From Silvimonas soli (lineage in GTDB: Bacteria; Pseudomonadota; Gammaproteobacteria; Burkholderiales; Chitinibacteraceae): a stretch of DNA of 64,000 nucleotides. The notes below the pieces were generated by a model. The model was not told the origin of the DNA. It worked only from the letters and a program-made list of their open reading frames with translations, and made no database searches. Within the stretch, counting starts at the first letter, position 1. Each line of letters begins with the position of its first letter. Positions 45,070-55,184 of the stretch are shown here, piece after piece. A program made the translations under genes and the position numbers. The stretch is taken from the NCBI RefSeq assembly GCF_030035605.1, contig NZ_CP106736.1, forward strand, positions 1,116,001 to 1,180,000. Reading direction: 5' to 3'.

Positions 45070-45096
45070 CATGCAAGCGGGGAGCCTTCTTGCATG
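45070..45096. promoter_or_regulatory. second hairpin in the same leader
   Basis: CATGCAAG and CTTGCATG pair perfectly over eight bases around an 11-base loop. With the repeat at 45008 it gives a leader with two stem-loops. Between the gene start (44911) and the epsL stop (45277) there is no gene. Confidence 0.4.
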
Positions 45097-45218
45097 CCGC
45101 ATAAAGATTGAAAACTTGCGGCAATTTACAACGCCATGGCTTCACTTCACCGATTTGTGCGTCGCAACAAAAAAGTTCCAGAAAGCTTTTTACATCCAAA
45201 AAAACAAAATGACAAGTG

Positions 45219-45230
45219 ATTTGCTTTCAA
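45219..45230 (-). promoter_or_regulatory. shared -35 element upstream of the EPS sugar-transferase operon
   Basis: On the minus strand this reads TTGAAAGCAAAT, identical over 12 bases to the -35 region of the PEP-CTERM promoter and in the same orientation relative to its gene. At 17-base spacing the -10 position reads TTGTTT, a poor match, so an activator may be needed. Confidence 0.5.
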
Positions 45231-45276
45231 TGGAAGTTAGTTTATTTCTTACAACCTTAAATGACACTTAAGCAAT

Positions 45277-46446
45277 TTAAAAAAGTACCCTTATGGTTGC
45301 GCCAAGCTGCCAGTCGTCGTAAGTACGTAGCTCAACGGTAGAATCGCGCTGTTGGTAAGAGGCATAGATCGAGGTTTGAATGGAAGTCTTGGGTGTCCAG
45401 GTCGCCCCGACTTTGGCGAACTTCACGTTGTCGTTGTAGGCAGCGACATTCAACGCGGCTGGATAGTCGTATTTGTCGTAGGCCAGGGTGGCGTTAGTGG
45501 AGATTTTTTCGGTAATGGCCCACGAGCCATACAGTTGATAGTGCGAGCGAATGGACTGGCCAAAAGTACTGCCCGGGGAGTTCAGCGCATGCAGATAGCT
45601 CAACGCCAAAGAGGTTTTGTCGGTCGGACGCCAGTTGACGGCAGCATTGGCCTGCCAGTCGGATTCGTCGGTCTGGTCAGTCTGCAGTTTTACCAAGCCA
45701 TATCCCCCAGAGATACTCAACTTGGCATCGATCGGGTAGTAGGCAGAAATCTGGGTAATGCGCTGGGTGTAATCATTGTTGATCACAACACCGTTAAAGG
45801 TGCCCTGGTCGTAAGTAACCCGCTGATATTGCTCTCCCAGTGACAGCGTTCCGCCCAGATCCGTCTGGTATTGCACCTTCAAACCGTAATTCTCGTTGCG
45901 CAAATCCAGCGAGTTTTCGCGGCTGTGATCAACCTTGGCGTCACTGGCGTTGCCGATCAGCGAAAAGCTGCTGTTGATGTGATAGCCCAGCTGACCGGAG
46001 GCTGTGGTGGTGCGGGTGAAGTCTTCTTCGTTGAGCACCACGTCACCGAAATCTGACAGGGCTTTCTGGTCTTGCAACGTGGCAGACCCAAACCAACTGT
46101 GACCAATATCACCAGTCCAGCCCAGACTGGCATCCCAACCCACGTAATTGAGGTTGCTGAAAGTGATGTAACGGGGCGCATAGACATCCGCATCGGCCGA
46201 GAACACCTGGCGCGATACGGTGGCATCGACATGCCCACCTACTTTGGGCGTCACGATGGAGTCGCTGCGCGTGTCTTTGCCCAGCGCTTGCTGAGTATTC
46301 TGGTCATCACTCAGCCGGAACACGTTGCTATCGTAGACATAGCCCAGCTCAGCGTAACTGGTCACAGAGTCGCTGGGATCGTACGCCGCCATACTCATTG
46401 CGGACACCAGCAACGTGCCCGCTGGCAGCAGCCTCGACTTATTCAT
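45277..46446 (-). CDS. epsL: EpsL, outer-membrane beta-barrel of the EPS system
   Basis: A 389-residue exported protein. The start at 46446 gives a signal peptide (MNKSRLLPAGTLLVSAMSMA) and has AAGGAG nine bases upstream; the longer frame adds 16 residues without a signal. The rest is made of alternating amphipathic strands with aromatic ends (SYAELGYVYDSNVF, FSLIGNASDAK, LALSYLHALN) and ends in Phe (TIRVLF), the usual outer-membrane barrel terminus. The EpsL family in exosortase loci has this build and may help release the polymer. Confidence 0.87.
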   Translation of the reverse strand: MNKSRLLPAGTLLVSAMSMAAYDPSDSVTSYAELGYVYDSNVFRLSDDQNTQQALGKDTRSDSIVTPKVGGHVDATVSRQVFSADADVYAPRYITFSNLNYVGWDASLGWTGDIGHSWFGSATLQDQKALSDFGDVVLNEEDFTRTTTASGQLGYHINSSFSLIGNASDAKVDHSRENSLDLRNENYGLKVQYQTDLGGTLSLGEQYQRVTYDQGTFNGVVINNDYTQRITQISAYYPIDAKLSISGGYGLVKLQTDQTDESDWQANAAVNWRPTDKTSLALSYLHALNSPGSTFGQSIRSHYQLYGSWAITEKISTNATLAYDKYDYPAALNVAAYNDNVKFAKVGATWTPKTSIQTSIYASYQQRDSTVELRTYDDWQLGATIRVLF

Positions 46447-46542
46447 GTTTTTAATCTCCTTGGAGCAGGTATCGGGAGTTACCGCGTCGCCCATCGCTCT
46501 GCACGCGGCTTATAAAACAGGGGCGATAACAGTGCAGCTTTC

Positions 46543-46570
46543 TTTATACTTTTTTACCGCAGTCTTTCAA
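46543..46570 (-). promoter_or_regulatory. sigma-70 promoter of epsL
   Basis: On the minus strand TTGAAA (46570-46565) and TATAAA (46548-46543) are 16 bases apart, preceded by an AT-rich stretch. The context TATTTGAAAG matches that of the PEP-CTERM promoter. Transcription would start near 46536, about 90 bases before epsL. The stretch 46571-46885 holds no gene. Confidence 0.6.
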
Positions 46571-46885
46571 ATAACTATTATTTATTTCATGAAAGTGCAG
46601 CGTTTACAAAAGAACCAACGGGGCTGGGCAAGCCAGAACTGGTGCGTTACGCGAATATCATGAAAGAAAATATTTCATTTTCAATAGCTTATGGATACAA
46701 AACGCGGAAACAGCCCTTAGCCACCTGCGCCATTGCAGCTGACAGGATGACCACGCAACTGAGCCAACGGCCATTGCACCTGACTGGATATTTATGCGAG
46801 CTAGCTCACAGTCGCAGCAATGTGTCAGCGACGCGCGCAGTGAGGGATAAATGAGAACGCAGGCCAGTGGCGCGAGAGATAACCG

Positions 46886-48136
46886 TCAGTGCGGTTGCGC
46901 CTGCTGTAGCAGTGCATGCATTTTGGCCACGGCCGCTTCATGAGAAAAATGGCGGGTGTATGCCTGAGTAGCATCGCGCAGGGCTTTGGGCTCAGCGGGG
47001 GTTTGCATCATGGCAACAATGGTCTGGGCGAAAGCCTCTACGCCGTCGGCCACTGTGTAGGGCAGGCTGCCCTCTTCGGGAAAGCCTGCGGCACCGTTGG
47101 CGGTCGTGATGCAGCCCAGCCCCAGGCAGAAATATTCAACCATCTTGATTTTGATGCCGCTGCCCATCAACACCGGATTGACCGCAAAGCTGCAGCGGTC
47201 GGCAATCTCATCCAGTTGCTCCACCCGCCCGTGCAAGGTCACATTGTTCAGACCAGGCGGGACCTCGGCACAAACGCCACCCACGATCTCGATACTGGCA
47301 TCGGGAATGTGCGTCTGCACCAGCGGCCAGACATGCGAGAGAAACCAGCGAATGCCATCGACATTGTGATACGCCCGAGAGCCCAGATAGAACATCTTGT
47401 GCGGGTCGCGGCGGGCATCGCTTTTGGCAGAAGTACATGCGCCTGCATCCCCCACCACCGGCAAAATCGTACACACGCGCGATGACGGCGCCAGTTCGGC
47501 CAGTTCGCTGTGATCGCGGTCATTAATCGCAATAATCGCGTCAAACGATTGCAGCTTCTGCCCTTCCAGCTTGGCATCAACCGCGGGCTTGGGGGTAAAG
47601 CCGTTGGCCCGAAATGATGCACTGCGTTGATAAAACACGTCGTGTGCCACCAGCGCCTTGGTGCCCGCGACGACAGACTGCAACGCCGCCGAACGGAAGA
47701 TGGTATCGATGAACACCGCATCGATGCGCCCCTGAGGCAGCTTGCCGGCAATGGCGCGAGTCTCGGCATCGGACAAAAAGCGGCCAATCCACGCCACCTT
47801 GCTGCCATTTGCACCAGCTTTACGCGGCCCCGCTTTGAGCACTTTTTTGATAAAGCGCGCAGCGGCACCCAGCGAGGTTGGAACAAGCCACGGCCCGACG
47901 CGGCGAGCATGCAGAAACTGCAAGGTGCAATCGATTTGTGCCGGGCTGGCGCGCCCGCCTACATTCAGACCGGTCACCACAATATGCAAGTGGTAACCCA
48001 GTGCGGCAAGCGCCCGCAAGATGGTGAGATTGTAGCTGCCCGGCCCGTTCTCGCCCGGACGAGGCAGTTCTTCGCAAATCATGACGGCAAGGCGTGGCGG
48101 TGTCTGCACTGTGTCTTGTTCTGGCCGGTTAGGCAT
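46886..48136 (-). CDS. family-4-type glycosyltransferase at the head of the EPS locus
   Basis: A 416-residue GT-B-like enzyme. The first lobe starts LAVMICEELPRPGENGPGSYNLTILRAL, and the donor lobe has MFYLGSRAYHNVDGIRWFLSHVWP and the small-residue motif VLMGSGIKIKMVEYFCLGLG. It is most like the glycosyltransferase at 28335-29609. It is separated from epsL by 439 bases, so it is a unit of its own. The gap 48137-48512 upstream has no gene and no clear promoter. Confidence 0.83.
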   Translation of the reverse strand: MPNRPEQDTVQTPPRLAVMICEELPRPGENGPGSYNLTILRALAALGYHLHIVVTGLNVGGRASPAQIDCTLQFLHARRVGPWLVPTSLGAAARFIKKVLKAGPRKAGANGSKVAWIGRFLSDAETRAIAGKLPQGRIDAVFIDTIFRSAALQSVVAGTKALVAHDVFYQRSASFRANGFTPKPAVDAKLEGQKLQSFDAIIAINDRDHSELAELAPSSRVCTILPVVGDAGACTSAKSDARRDPHKMFYLGSRAYHNVDGIRWFLSHVWPLVQTHIPDASIEIVGGVCAEVPPGLNNVTLHGRVEQLDEIADRCSFAVNPVLMGSGIKIKMVEYFCLGLGCITTANGAAGFPEEGSLPYTVADGVEAFAQTIVAMMQTPAEPKALRDATQAYTRHFSHEAAVAKMHALLQQAQPH

Positions 48137-48512
48137 GGTCTTGTCTTTTCCCCATTACAAACTTGATTCAATTGCAGTCAATCCAGCCCAAGCAATCTTG
48201 CTGTGGGCACAGGCTCCGATCAGCAATGTTCTGTTCATTTGCCAACCTGTTGACCCGGCTTGGGCACAAATGCGGACCGAAATAAACCTTAATACTGCAT
48301 CGCAGCATTTATCTTTCACTGGCTGCAGATTAGCAGAAAGAGTCAGTCAGTCTAGCGCAAACTTGAATGAAATTTTTCTAAGGAGAGAATAACAACGCAG
48401 ACAAATCCCGACGCTCAAGGCATATCTGCGAGTTCAGGAAACGGTAAATCCTGCCGCGCAAAAATCCGGATCGTGCGAGGTGAATTTATGGGCTTTGGGA
48501 GAGGGGGAAATG

Positions 48513-48550
48513 AAAAAACCCCTGCAAAGCATATGCTTGCAGGGGTTTTT
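48513..48550 (-). terminator. terminator of the split tRNA-Ile gene
   Basis: AAAAAACCCCTGCAA pairs with TTGCAGGGGTTTTT around AGCATATGC. On the minus strand the T-run follows the stem, 30 bases behind the tRNA CCA end. Confidence 0.93.
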
Positions 48551-48579
48551 GGGGCGCTGCCAGGCAGCACACAGATGTT

Positions 48580-48931
48580 TGGTGGGCCCCCCGAGAGTCG
48601 AACTCGGCACCAACGGATTATGCTTACCAGCTACGGCTTTCGCCGCCCCTTTCGGGTTTGTGGTCTGGACTGTCTCTTGTCTTTACGACCTGCCCGTACA
48701 GTCTCTACACGTTCCTGTTCACACAACCAGCATTGAACAGACTTCGCTCGGGATTACCACGGTCTGCTAACCAACCGCAGCCAGAGGCTTCCCCGAATTT
48801 GAGCAGTTCTACCAAGGGGCAGAGTCAACTTACCCCAAGGCAACCCACACAATGATTTTCCGTACTCTTGCGAGCCGCAGGAAGATCATCCTTTAAGTCC
48901 GCTGCTCTAACCAGGCATGAGCTAGAGGCCC
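48580..48931 (-). tRNA. ileX: tRNA-Ile(CAU), interrupted by a group I intron
   Basis: The 5' exon is 48931-48896 and the 3' exon 48622-48580, giving 79 nt after splicing. Acceptor arms GGGCCTC/GGGGCCC pair with one G-U, and the CCA end is encoded. The D stem is GCTC/GAGC, the T stem CCGAG/CTCGG with loop TTCGACT. The anticodon stem GCGGA/TCCGT closes a seven-base loop CTCATAA only if the 273 bases between are removed, with anticodon CAT. CAU in this body means the isoleucine tRNA whose C34 is turned into lysidine by TilS. The D loop is long (11). The gene lies 81 bases behind rpoD on the same strand. Confidence 0.9.
48623..48895 (-). ncRNA. self-splicing group I intron in tRNA-Ile
   Basis: The conserved core elements appear in order. 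P is in CTCAAATTCGGGGAAGCC (48803-48786), Q in TAATCCCGAGCGAAG (near 48756), R in GTGTAGAGACTGTACGGGCAG (48710-48690), and S in AAGAGACAGTCCAGA (from 48678). AGACTGT of R can pair with ACAGTC of S to make P7. The last base is G, as required. The 5' exon end GACU with the next UA can pair with UGGGUU near 48839, giving P1 with a U-G pair at the splice site. A long hairpin (AUGAUCUUCC with GGAAAAUCAU) fills P1's loop. No endonuclease frame is present. Confidence 0.88.
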
Positions 48932-49012
48932 TACTTACTCAAGCTACCTGCCGGGGCTGTCCTGTTCTGGCACAAGGCCAAAGCAGAACAAGCACCGGCA
49001 AGAGGCGTGATA

Positions 49013-50965
<1,953 letters not shown>

Positions 50966-51113
50966 GACTCGTGAGACTCAGAAAGATTCGGAAAAACCGA
51001 GGATTATATCAGATAACCCTCTGACCCACAGGGGATCAGAAGATTCGTTTACTTGTCATTGTGCCAAAGGCCCTTTCGGACACTGGGTCACTGTGACATC
51101 GATTTGTTTCATG

Positions 51114-53117
51114 TCAGTTTGTCGCTGTACGGGACTGGACCAGCAGCGCCATATACTCTTGCCTTTCAACATCAGACAAACCACCGTGGGCCTGCCGGAA
51201 TTCCAGTTCTTCCTTTCGGTTCAGTGTAGCCGCGCGAATCAGACTTTGCCCGGCTGCAGTTAGCGAATTCACAAACTCCAGCTGCCGCTCTTCGGCCGAC
51301 CAGCGCTCAAATCTGGCAGCGCCAGTACGGGCCATTCCCGCCAACTTGTTATAACTTTCAGACTCACGCCACAACTCCAGCAACTGCGCCGAATTCATGC
51401 GTGAACCGTACTGCCTTGCGGACTGCAAAATATCCAGTAGCAGATCGTCACCATTGGTGGGCCAGGTCAGCCAGACCGGCTCGCCATGCGTGGCCAATGA
51501 TGGGTCAAACAACAACAATTGCAATAGCCCTTGCACCATGTCTGGCTGGACTCGCGGCGGCAGAAACGGACGCTCATCCGCATCATTGCGCCACTTGCCA
51601 CGCCCCTTACCTTTCCAGGTGCTACCGTTTTTGAAGTCGCTCTTCCAGCCACCGGAATTCTCGTTGCGCCGCTGAAACTGTCTTGGCGGCGGCGGCTGAA
51701 AATCTCCCTCATCCCGATAGCTGTTGGCTTGTTGGTGGTGAAAATCCGCAACATCAAAGTTGCCACCATCAACACCACCTTGCCCATAACCACTTGCGCC
51801 AGGACCAGCAAAGCTCCTGCCGGTATTTCCGGTGCTTGTTGTACCTAATATGGGTTCAAGCTCGGAGAGTTCCAGTCGGCATAATTCCGCCAGTCGTTTC
51901 TTGACCATCAGCGCATATGCCGGGGCATGGACTTTCGCCATCAAAGGCTTGGCCAGATGAACCAGCCGCGCACGCCCTTCTTCGCTTTCCAGTTCAACCT
52001 GCGATGCAAGTTCACGCAGTAAAAATTGCGCCAGTGGCACCGCATCTTGCGCCAAGACTTGTTCAAAGCGCTCACGCCCGAAGGCCTGCACGTAACTATC
52101 CGGATCGTGTTCTTCCGGCAAAAACAGAAACGCCAGTCGCTTGCCGTCTACCAGATATTCCAGACTGTTTTCCAGCGCCCGCCAGGCTGCTTTGCGCCCC
52201 GCTTTGTCACCGTCAAAACAGAAAACCACTTCATCGGCCAGCTTCAGCAATTTTTGCACGTGGTTGGGTGTACACGCGGTGCCCAGCGTTGCCACCGCGT
52301 ATTCCACGCCGTGCTGCGCCAGCATCACTACATCCATGTAGCCCTCAACCACCAGCACCCGGCCGCGCTCGCGAATGGATGCTCGCGCTTGAGTCAGGCC
52401 GTACAATTCACGCCCTTTCTCAAATACCGGTGTTTCCGGGCTGTTCAGATACTTGGGCTTGGCATCACCCATCACCCGGCCACCAAAACCGATCACTGAG
52501 CCACGCTGATTCAGAATCGGGAACATCACCCGATCCCGAAACCGGTCGTAACGTCGATGCGTTTCTTCATCGTCACCCACCAACCCAGCTTCAGCCAGCA
52601 GCTTGTTCCAGTCGTAGTCTTCAAATACTTTTTTGAGCGCTTGACCGCTCGGCGCATAGCCAAGACCGAAGCGCGCCGCAGTTTTTCCGTCCAGCCCACG
52701 CCCTTTCAGGTACTGGATCGCTTGCGGGGCAGTTTTGAGCTGCTGGCGGTAATAATCACTCGCCGCCTTGAGGACGTCGTAAATCCCCGGCTCTGCCTTG
52801 GCTTCTTCCGGACTACCTGCCTCTTCGGGCACCTGCATCCCGGCAGCTTCAGCCAGCTTGCGGATCGCCTCCGGGTAAGACAGCCCTTCAAACTCCATGA
52901 CAAAACCCACGGCAGAACCGTGCGCACCGCAACCGAAGCAGTGATAAAACTGCTTGGTCGGACTAACCGTGAATGATGGCGATTTCTCTTTGTGGAACGG
53001 GCAGCAGGCAGAGTAGTTCATGCCGGCTTTTTTCAGCGGCAGATAGCGTTCAACCACGTCCACAATATCAACGCGGTTCAACAAATCCTGAATGAACGAC
53101 TCTGGAATACGGGCCAT
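51114..53117 (-). CDS. dnaG: DnaG primase with a long low-complexity linker
   Basis: A 667-residue primase. The CHC2 zinc finger is C39, H42, C60, C63. The TOPRIM core has VVEGYMDVV (257-265) and FDGDKAG (301-307). The C-terminal helicase-binding domain begins near residue 523. Between them lies a stretch (about 424-522) rich in Gly, Asn, Gln, Arg and Pro, with PPPPRQFQRRNENS-like sequence. It is longer than usual and looks unstructured. The ATG at 53117 is chosen over a TTG five codons upstream because MARIPESFIQDLL is the family start. Confidence 0.96.
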   Translation of the reverse strand: MARIPESFIQDLLNRVDIVDVVERYLPLKKAGMNYSACCPFHKEKSPSFTVSPTKQFYHCFGCGAHGSAVGFVMEFEGLSYPEAIRKLAEAAGMQVPEEAGSPEEAKAEPGIYDVLKAASDYYRQQLKTAPQAIQYLKGRGLDGKTAARFGLGYAPSGQALKKVFEDYDWNKLLAEAGLVGDDEETHRRYDRFRDRVMFPILNQRGSVIGFGGRVMGDAKPKYLNSPETPVFEKGRELYGLTQARASIRERGRVLVVEGYMDVVMLAQHGVEYAVATLGTACTPNHVQKLLKLADEVVFCFDGDKAGRKAAWRALENSLEYLVDGKRLAFLFLPEEHDPDSYVQAFGRERFEQVLAQDAVPLAQFLLRELASQVELESEEGRARLVHLAKPLMAKVHAPAYALMVKKRLAELCRLELSELEPILGTTSTGNTGRSFAGPGASGYGQGGVDGGNFDVADFHHQQANSYRDEGDFQPPPPRQFQRRNENSGGWKSDFKNGSTWKGKGRGKWRNDADERPFLPPRVQPDMVQGLLQLLLFDPSLATHGEPVWLTWPTNGDDLLLDILQSARQYGSRMNSAQLLELWRESESYNKLAGMARTGAARFERWSAEERQLEFVNSLTAAGQSLIRAATLNRKEELEFRQAHGGLSDVERQEYMALLVQSRTATN

Positions 53118-53198
53118 CAGCGTGACGGGCAAGCGATCAAAACGAAGGTGATTTCAATCTGAAACCAGTCCGTCCAACCTCTTGCTCACCCTCACTTC

Positions 53199-53639
53199 TT
53201 ATTGCATGCCAGCTTTAACCAGCTTGCTCACTTCGGCCATATCGGCCTTGCCAGCCAGCTGTGCTTTCAGATCAGCCATGATCTTGCCCATTGCGGTCGG
53301 GGTCTTGCCATGCGTGGTGATAGCGGCATCAACGGCCGCAGCCACTTCTGCATCGGATAAACGTGCCGGCAGATATTCGGTCAGCACGCCGACTTCGAAT
53401 TTCTCTTTGTCGGCCAGATCCTGGCGGTTTGCGGCTTCAAATTGGGTGATGCTGTCTTTGCGTTGCTTGAGCATCTTCTCGATAATGACCGCAATGGCGG
53501 CATCATCCAGTTCGATGCGTTCGTCGACTTCGCGCTGCTTCATGGCTGCCAGCAACAGACGGATCGTACCCAGCCGCTCTGTCTGCTTTTCCTTCATCGC
53601 CGTCTTCATGTCATTGGTAATGCGTGCCTTAAGGCTCAT
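53199..53639 (-). CDS. GatB/YqeY domain protein
   Basis: A 146-residue helical protein whose whole length matches the YqeY family, which is related to the tail of the amidotransferase GatB and thought to bind tRNA. Segments MSLKARITNDMKTAMKEKQ, LLLAAMKQREVDERIELDD and the closing GKADMAEVSKLVKAGMQ are typical. AAGGAAA precedes the ATG at 53639. It sits between rpsU and dnaG, its usual place in betaproteobacteria. Confidence 0.93.
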   Translation of the reverse strand: MSLKARITNDMKTAMKEKQTERLGTIRLLLAAMKQREVDERIELDDAAIAVIIEKMLKQRKDSITQFEAANRQDLADKEKFEVGVLTEYLPARLSDAEVAAAVDAAITTHGKTPTAMGKIMADLKAQLAGKADMAEVSKLVKAGMQ

Positions 53640-53707
53640 GATGTTTCCTTTTTGATGAATGAATAAGACAGCGGACAGATGCAGCAGCGAACGACACAAA
53701 GACGGAA

Positions 53708-53727
53708 AGGCCGCACACGTGCGGCCT
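53708..53727 (-). terminator. hairpin between rpsU and the gatB/yqeY-like gene
   Basis: AGGCCGCAC and GTGCGGCCT form a perfect stem around two bases, 24 bases behind rpsU. On the minus strand TTTCCGTCTTT follows, a weak T-run. A partial terminator here would give more rpsU than dnaG mRNA, as in the classical operon. Confidence 0.6.
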
Positions 53728-53751
53728 CTCAGAATTCGGTTGCTACCCGGC

Positions 53752-53964
53752 TTAGTACAGCTTCGGGGGCAATTGCTGGCTGCGCAGGCGCTTGTAGTGG
53801 CGCTTCACAGCTGCAGCGAGCTTGCGCTTGCGTTCAGCAGTAGGCTTTTCGTAAAACTCGCGCGAACGCAGTTCAGTCAACAAACCAGTTTTTTCAACCG
53901 AGCGCTTGAAGCGGCGCATTGCTACTTCAAAAGGCTCGTTTTCTTTAACGCGTACAGAAGGCAT
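53752..53964 (-). CDS. rpsU: 30S ribosomal protein bS21
   Basis: A 70-residue very basic protein with the bS21 pattern MPSVRVKENEPFEVAMRRFKR and a C-terminal Lys/Arg-rich helix. It is the first gene of the minus-strand rpsU - yqeY-like - dnaG - rpoD series and is divergent from tsaD. Confidence 0.97.
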   Translation of the reverse strand: MPSVRVKENEPFEVAMRRFKRSVEKTGLLTELRSREFYEKPTAERKRKLAAAVKRHYKRLRSQQLPPKLY

Positions 53965-54123
53965 CGAGCAGAAATCCTGTGTGTTAGGGCTAAAGCCCGG
54001 AATAAAGGCAGCGATTATCCATCAGAGAAAAGCAAATGTCAAAACCCTCTGCTTTGCGGGTGTGGCGTGAACGGGTACGATTACGCCCTGGTTAATCAAT
54101 ACGTTAAGTGACAAGGCTACAAC

Positions 54124-55140
54124 ATGCTGGTGCTAGGCATCGAATCTTCCTGCGACGAAACCGGCGTAGCGCTGTATCACAGCGAGCGTGGCTTGCTGGC
54201 GCATCGCATCCACTCGCAAATTGCCATGCATACCGAATATGGTGGCGTGGTGCCGGAACTGGCCTCGCGCGATCACATTCGTCGCGTGCTACCGCTGACC
54301 GAAGCCTGCCTGGCCGAGGCCGGTGTCACACTGCAAGACCTCAATGCCATCGCTTATACCGCGGGACCGGGCTTGGCTGGCGCGCTGCTGGTGGGCGCAA
54401 GTGTGGCCAATGCCTTGGGCTTTGCGCTGCAAAAGCCGGTGATCGAGGTACATCACCTGGAAGGCCATCTGTTGTCGCCGTTGCTGGCCGAACCACGCCC
54501 CGCTTTTCCGTTCATTGCCTTGCTGGTATCTGGTGGTCACACGCAGCTGATGGCGGTACGCGGGATTGGCCAATATGAATTGCTGGGTGAAACCGTGGAT
54601 GATGCTGCGGGCGAAGCCTTTGATAAATCGGCCAAGCTGCTCGGTTTGGGTTATCCAGGCGGCCCGGCGCTGTCAAAACTGGCGGACAGGGGCGATGCGA
54701 CCCGCTTCAAACTGCCGCGGCCGATGCTGCACTCGGGCGATCTGGATTTCAGCTTTTCCGGCCTGAAAACCGCAGTGTTGAATCTGGTGAAGCAACAAGC
54801 GGCACTGGATGAAACCACCACCGCCGATATCTGCGCGGCGTTTCAGGAAGCGATCGTCGAAGTGCTGGTCAAGAAGTGTCTGGCCGCGCTCAAGCAAACC
54901 GGCATGCAACGACTGGTGATTGCGGGCGGTGTAGGCGCCAACCGGCAATTACGCGCAGGCTTGAACGACGCCGCGCAGCGCCGTCGGTATGAAGTGTTCT
55001 ATCCGCCGCTTGAGCTATGTACCGACAATGGCGCGATGATTGCATTTGCGGGGGCCATGCGATTGAAGTTTGCCGAACCGGATTACAGCTACAACGTGCG
55101 ACCGCGCTGGGATCTGGCCAGCTTGCCATCGGTGGCGTAG
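54124..55140 (+). CDS. tsaD: TsaD, tRNA threonylcarbamoyladenosine transferase
   Basis: A 338-residue ASKHA-fold enzyme that finishes t6A37 in tRNAs reading ANN codons, working with TsaB, TsaC and TsaE. The start MLVLGIESSCDETGVALY and the metal-binding HIRRVLP are intact. SGGHTQL and the late metal Asp motif CTDNGAMIAFAG are also present. Divergent placement beside rpsU is common in proteobacteria. Confidence 0.96.
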   Translation: MLVLGIESSCDETGVALYHSERGLLAHRIHSQIAMHTEYGGVVPELASRDHIRRVLPLTEACLAEAGVTLQDLNAIAYTAGPGLAGALLVGASVANALGFALQKPVIEVHHLEGHLLSPLLAEPRPAFPFIALLVSGGHTQLMAVRGIGQYELLGETVDDAAGEAFDKSAKLLGLGYPGGPALSKLADRGDATRFKLPRPMLHSGDLDFSFSGLKTAVLNLVKQQAALDETTTADICAAFQEAIVEVLVKKCLAALKQTGMQRLVIAGGVGANRQLRAGLNDAAQRRRYEVFYPPLELCTDNGAMIAFAGAMRLKFAEPDYSYNVRPRWDLASLPSVA

Positions 55141-55144
55141 CAAT

Positions 55145-55184
55145 CCACCGCCCGCAGCGGTGGCTGGCCTGCGGCGAAGCCACC
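55145..55184. repeat. alternative hairpins between tsaD and the GNAT gene
   Basis: CCACCGC pairs with GCGGTGG (55145-55163), and alternatively GGTGGC pairs with GCCACC further right. The 44-base gap between the converging genes is thus fully palindromic, resembling a short dispersed repeat rather than a classical terminator, since no T-run follows. Confidence 0.5.

Noticed and set aside
45163..45182. Sigma-54 promoter upstream of the EPS sugar-transferase gene
   Set aside because: On the minus strand TGGAAC and TTGC are present, but GG and GC are 12 bases apart rather than 10.
44912..45276. c-di-GMP-I (GEMM) riboswitch in the sugar-transferase leader
   Set aside because: Fragments such as CGATGG and GACGCA are present, but the conserved GGCAAACC and GACGCAAAGCC blocks are not in the right order or spacing.
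48480..48855. Plus-strand frames of 65-96 codons over the tRNA region
   Set aside because: They run antisense through the split tRNA and its terminator, which explain the sequence fully.
48623..48895. Homing endonuclease inside the tRNA intron
   Set aside because: The intron is only 273 nt and no frame in it resembles LAGLIDADG, HNH or GIY-YIG proteins.
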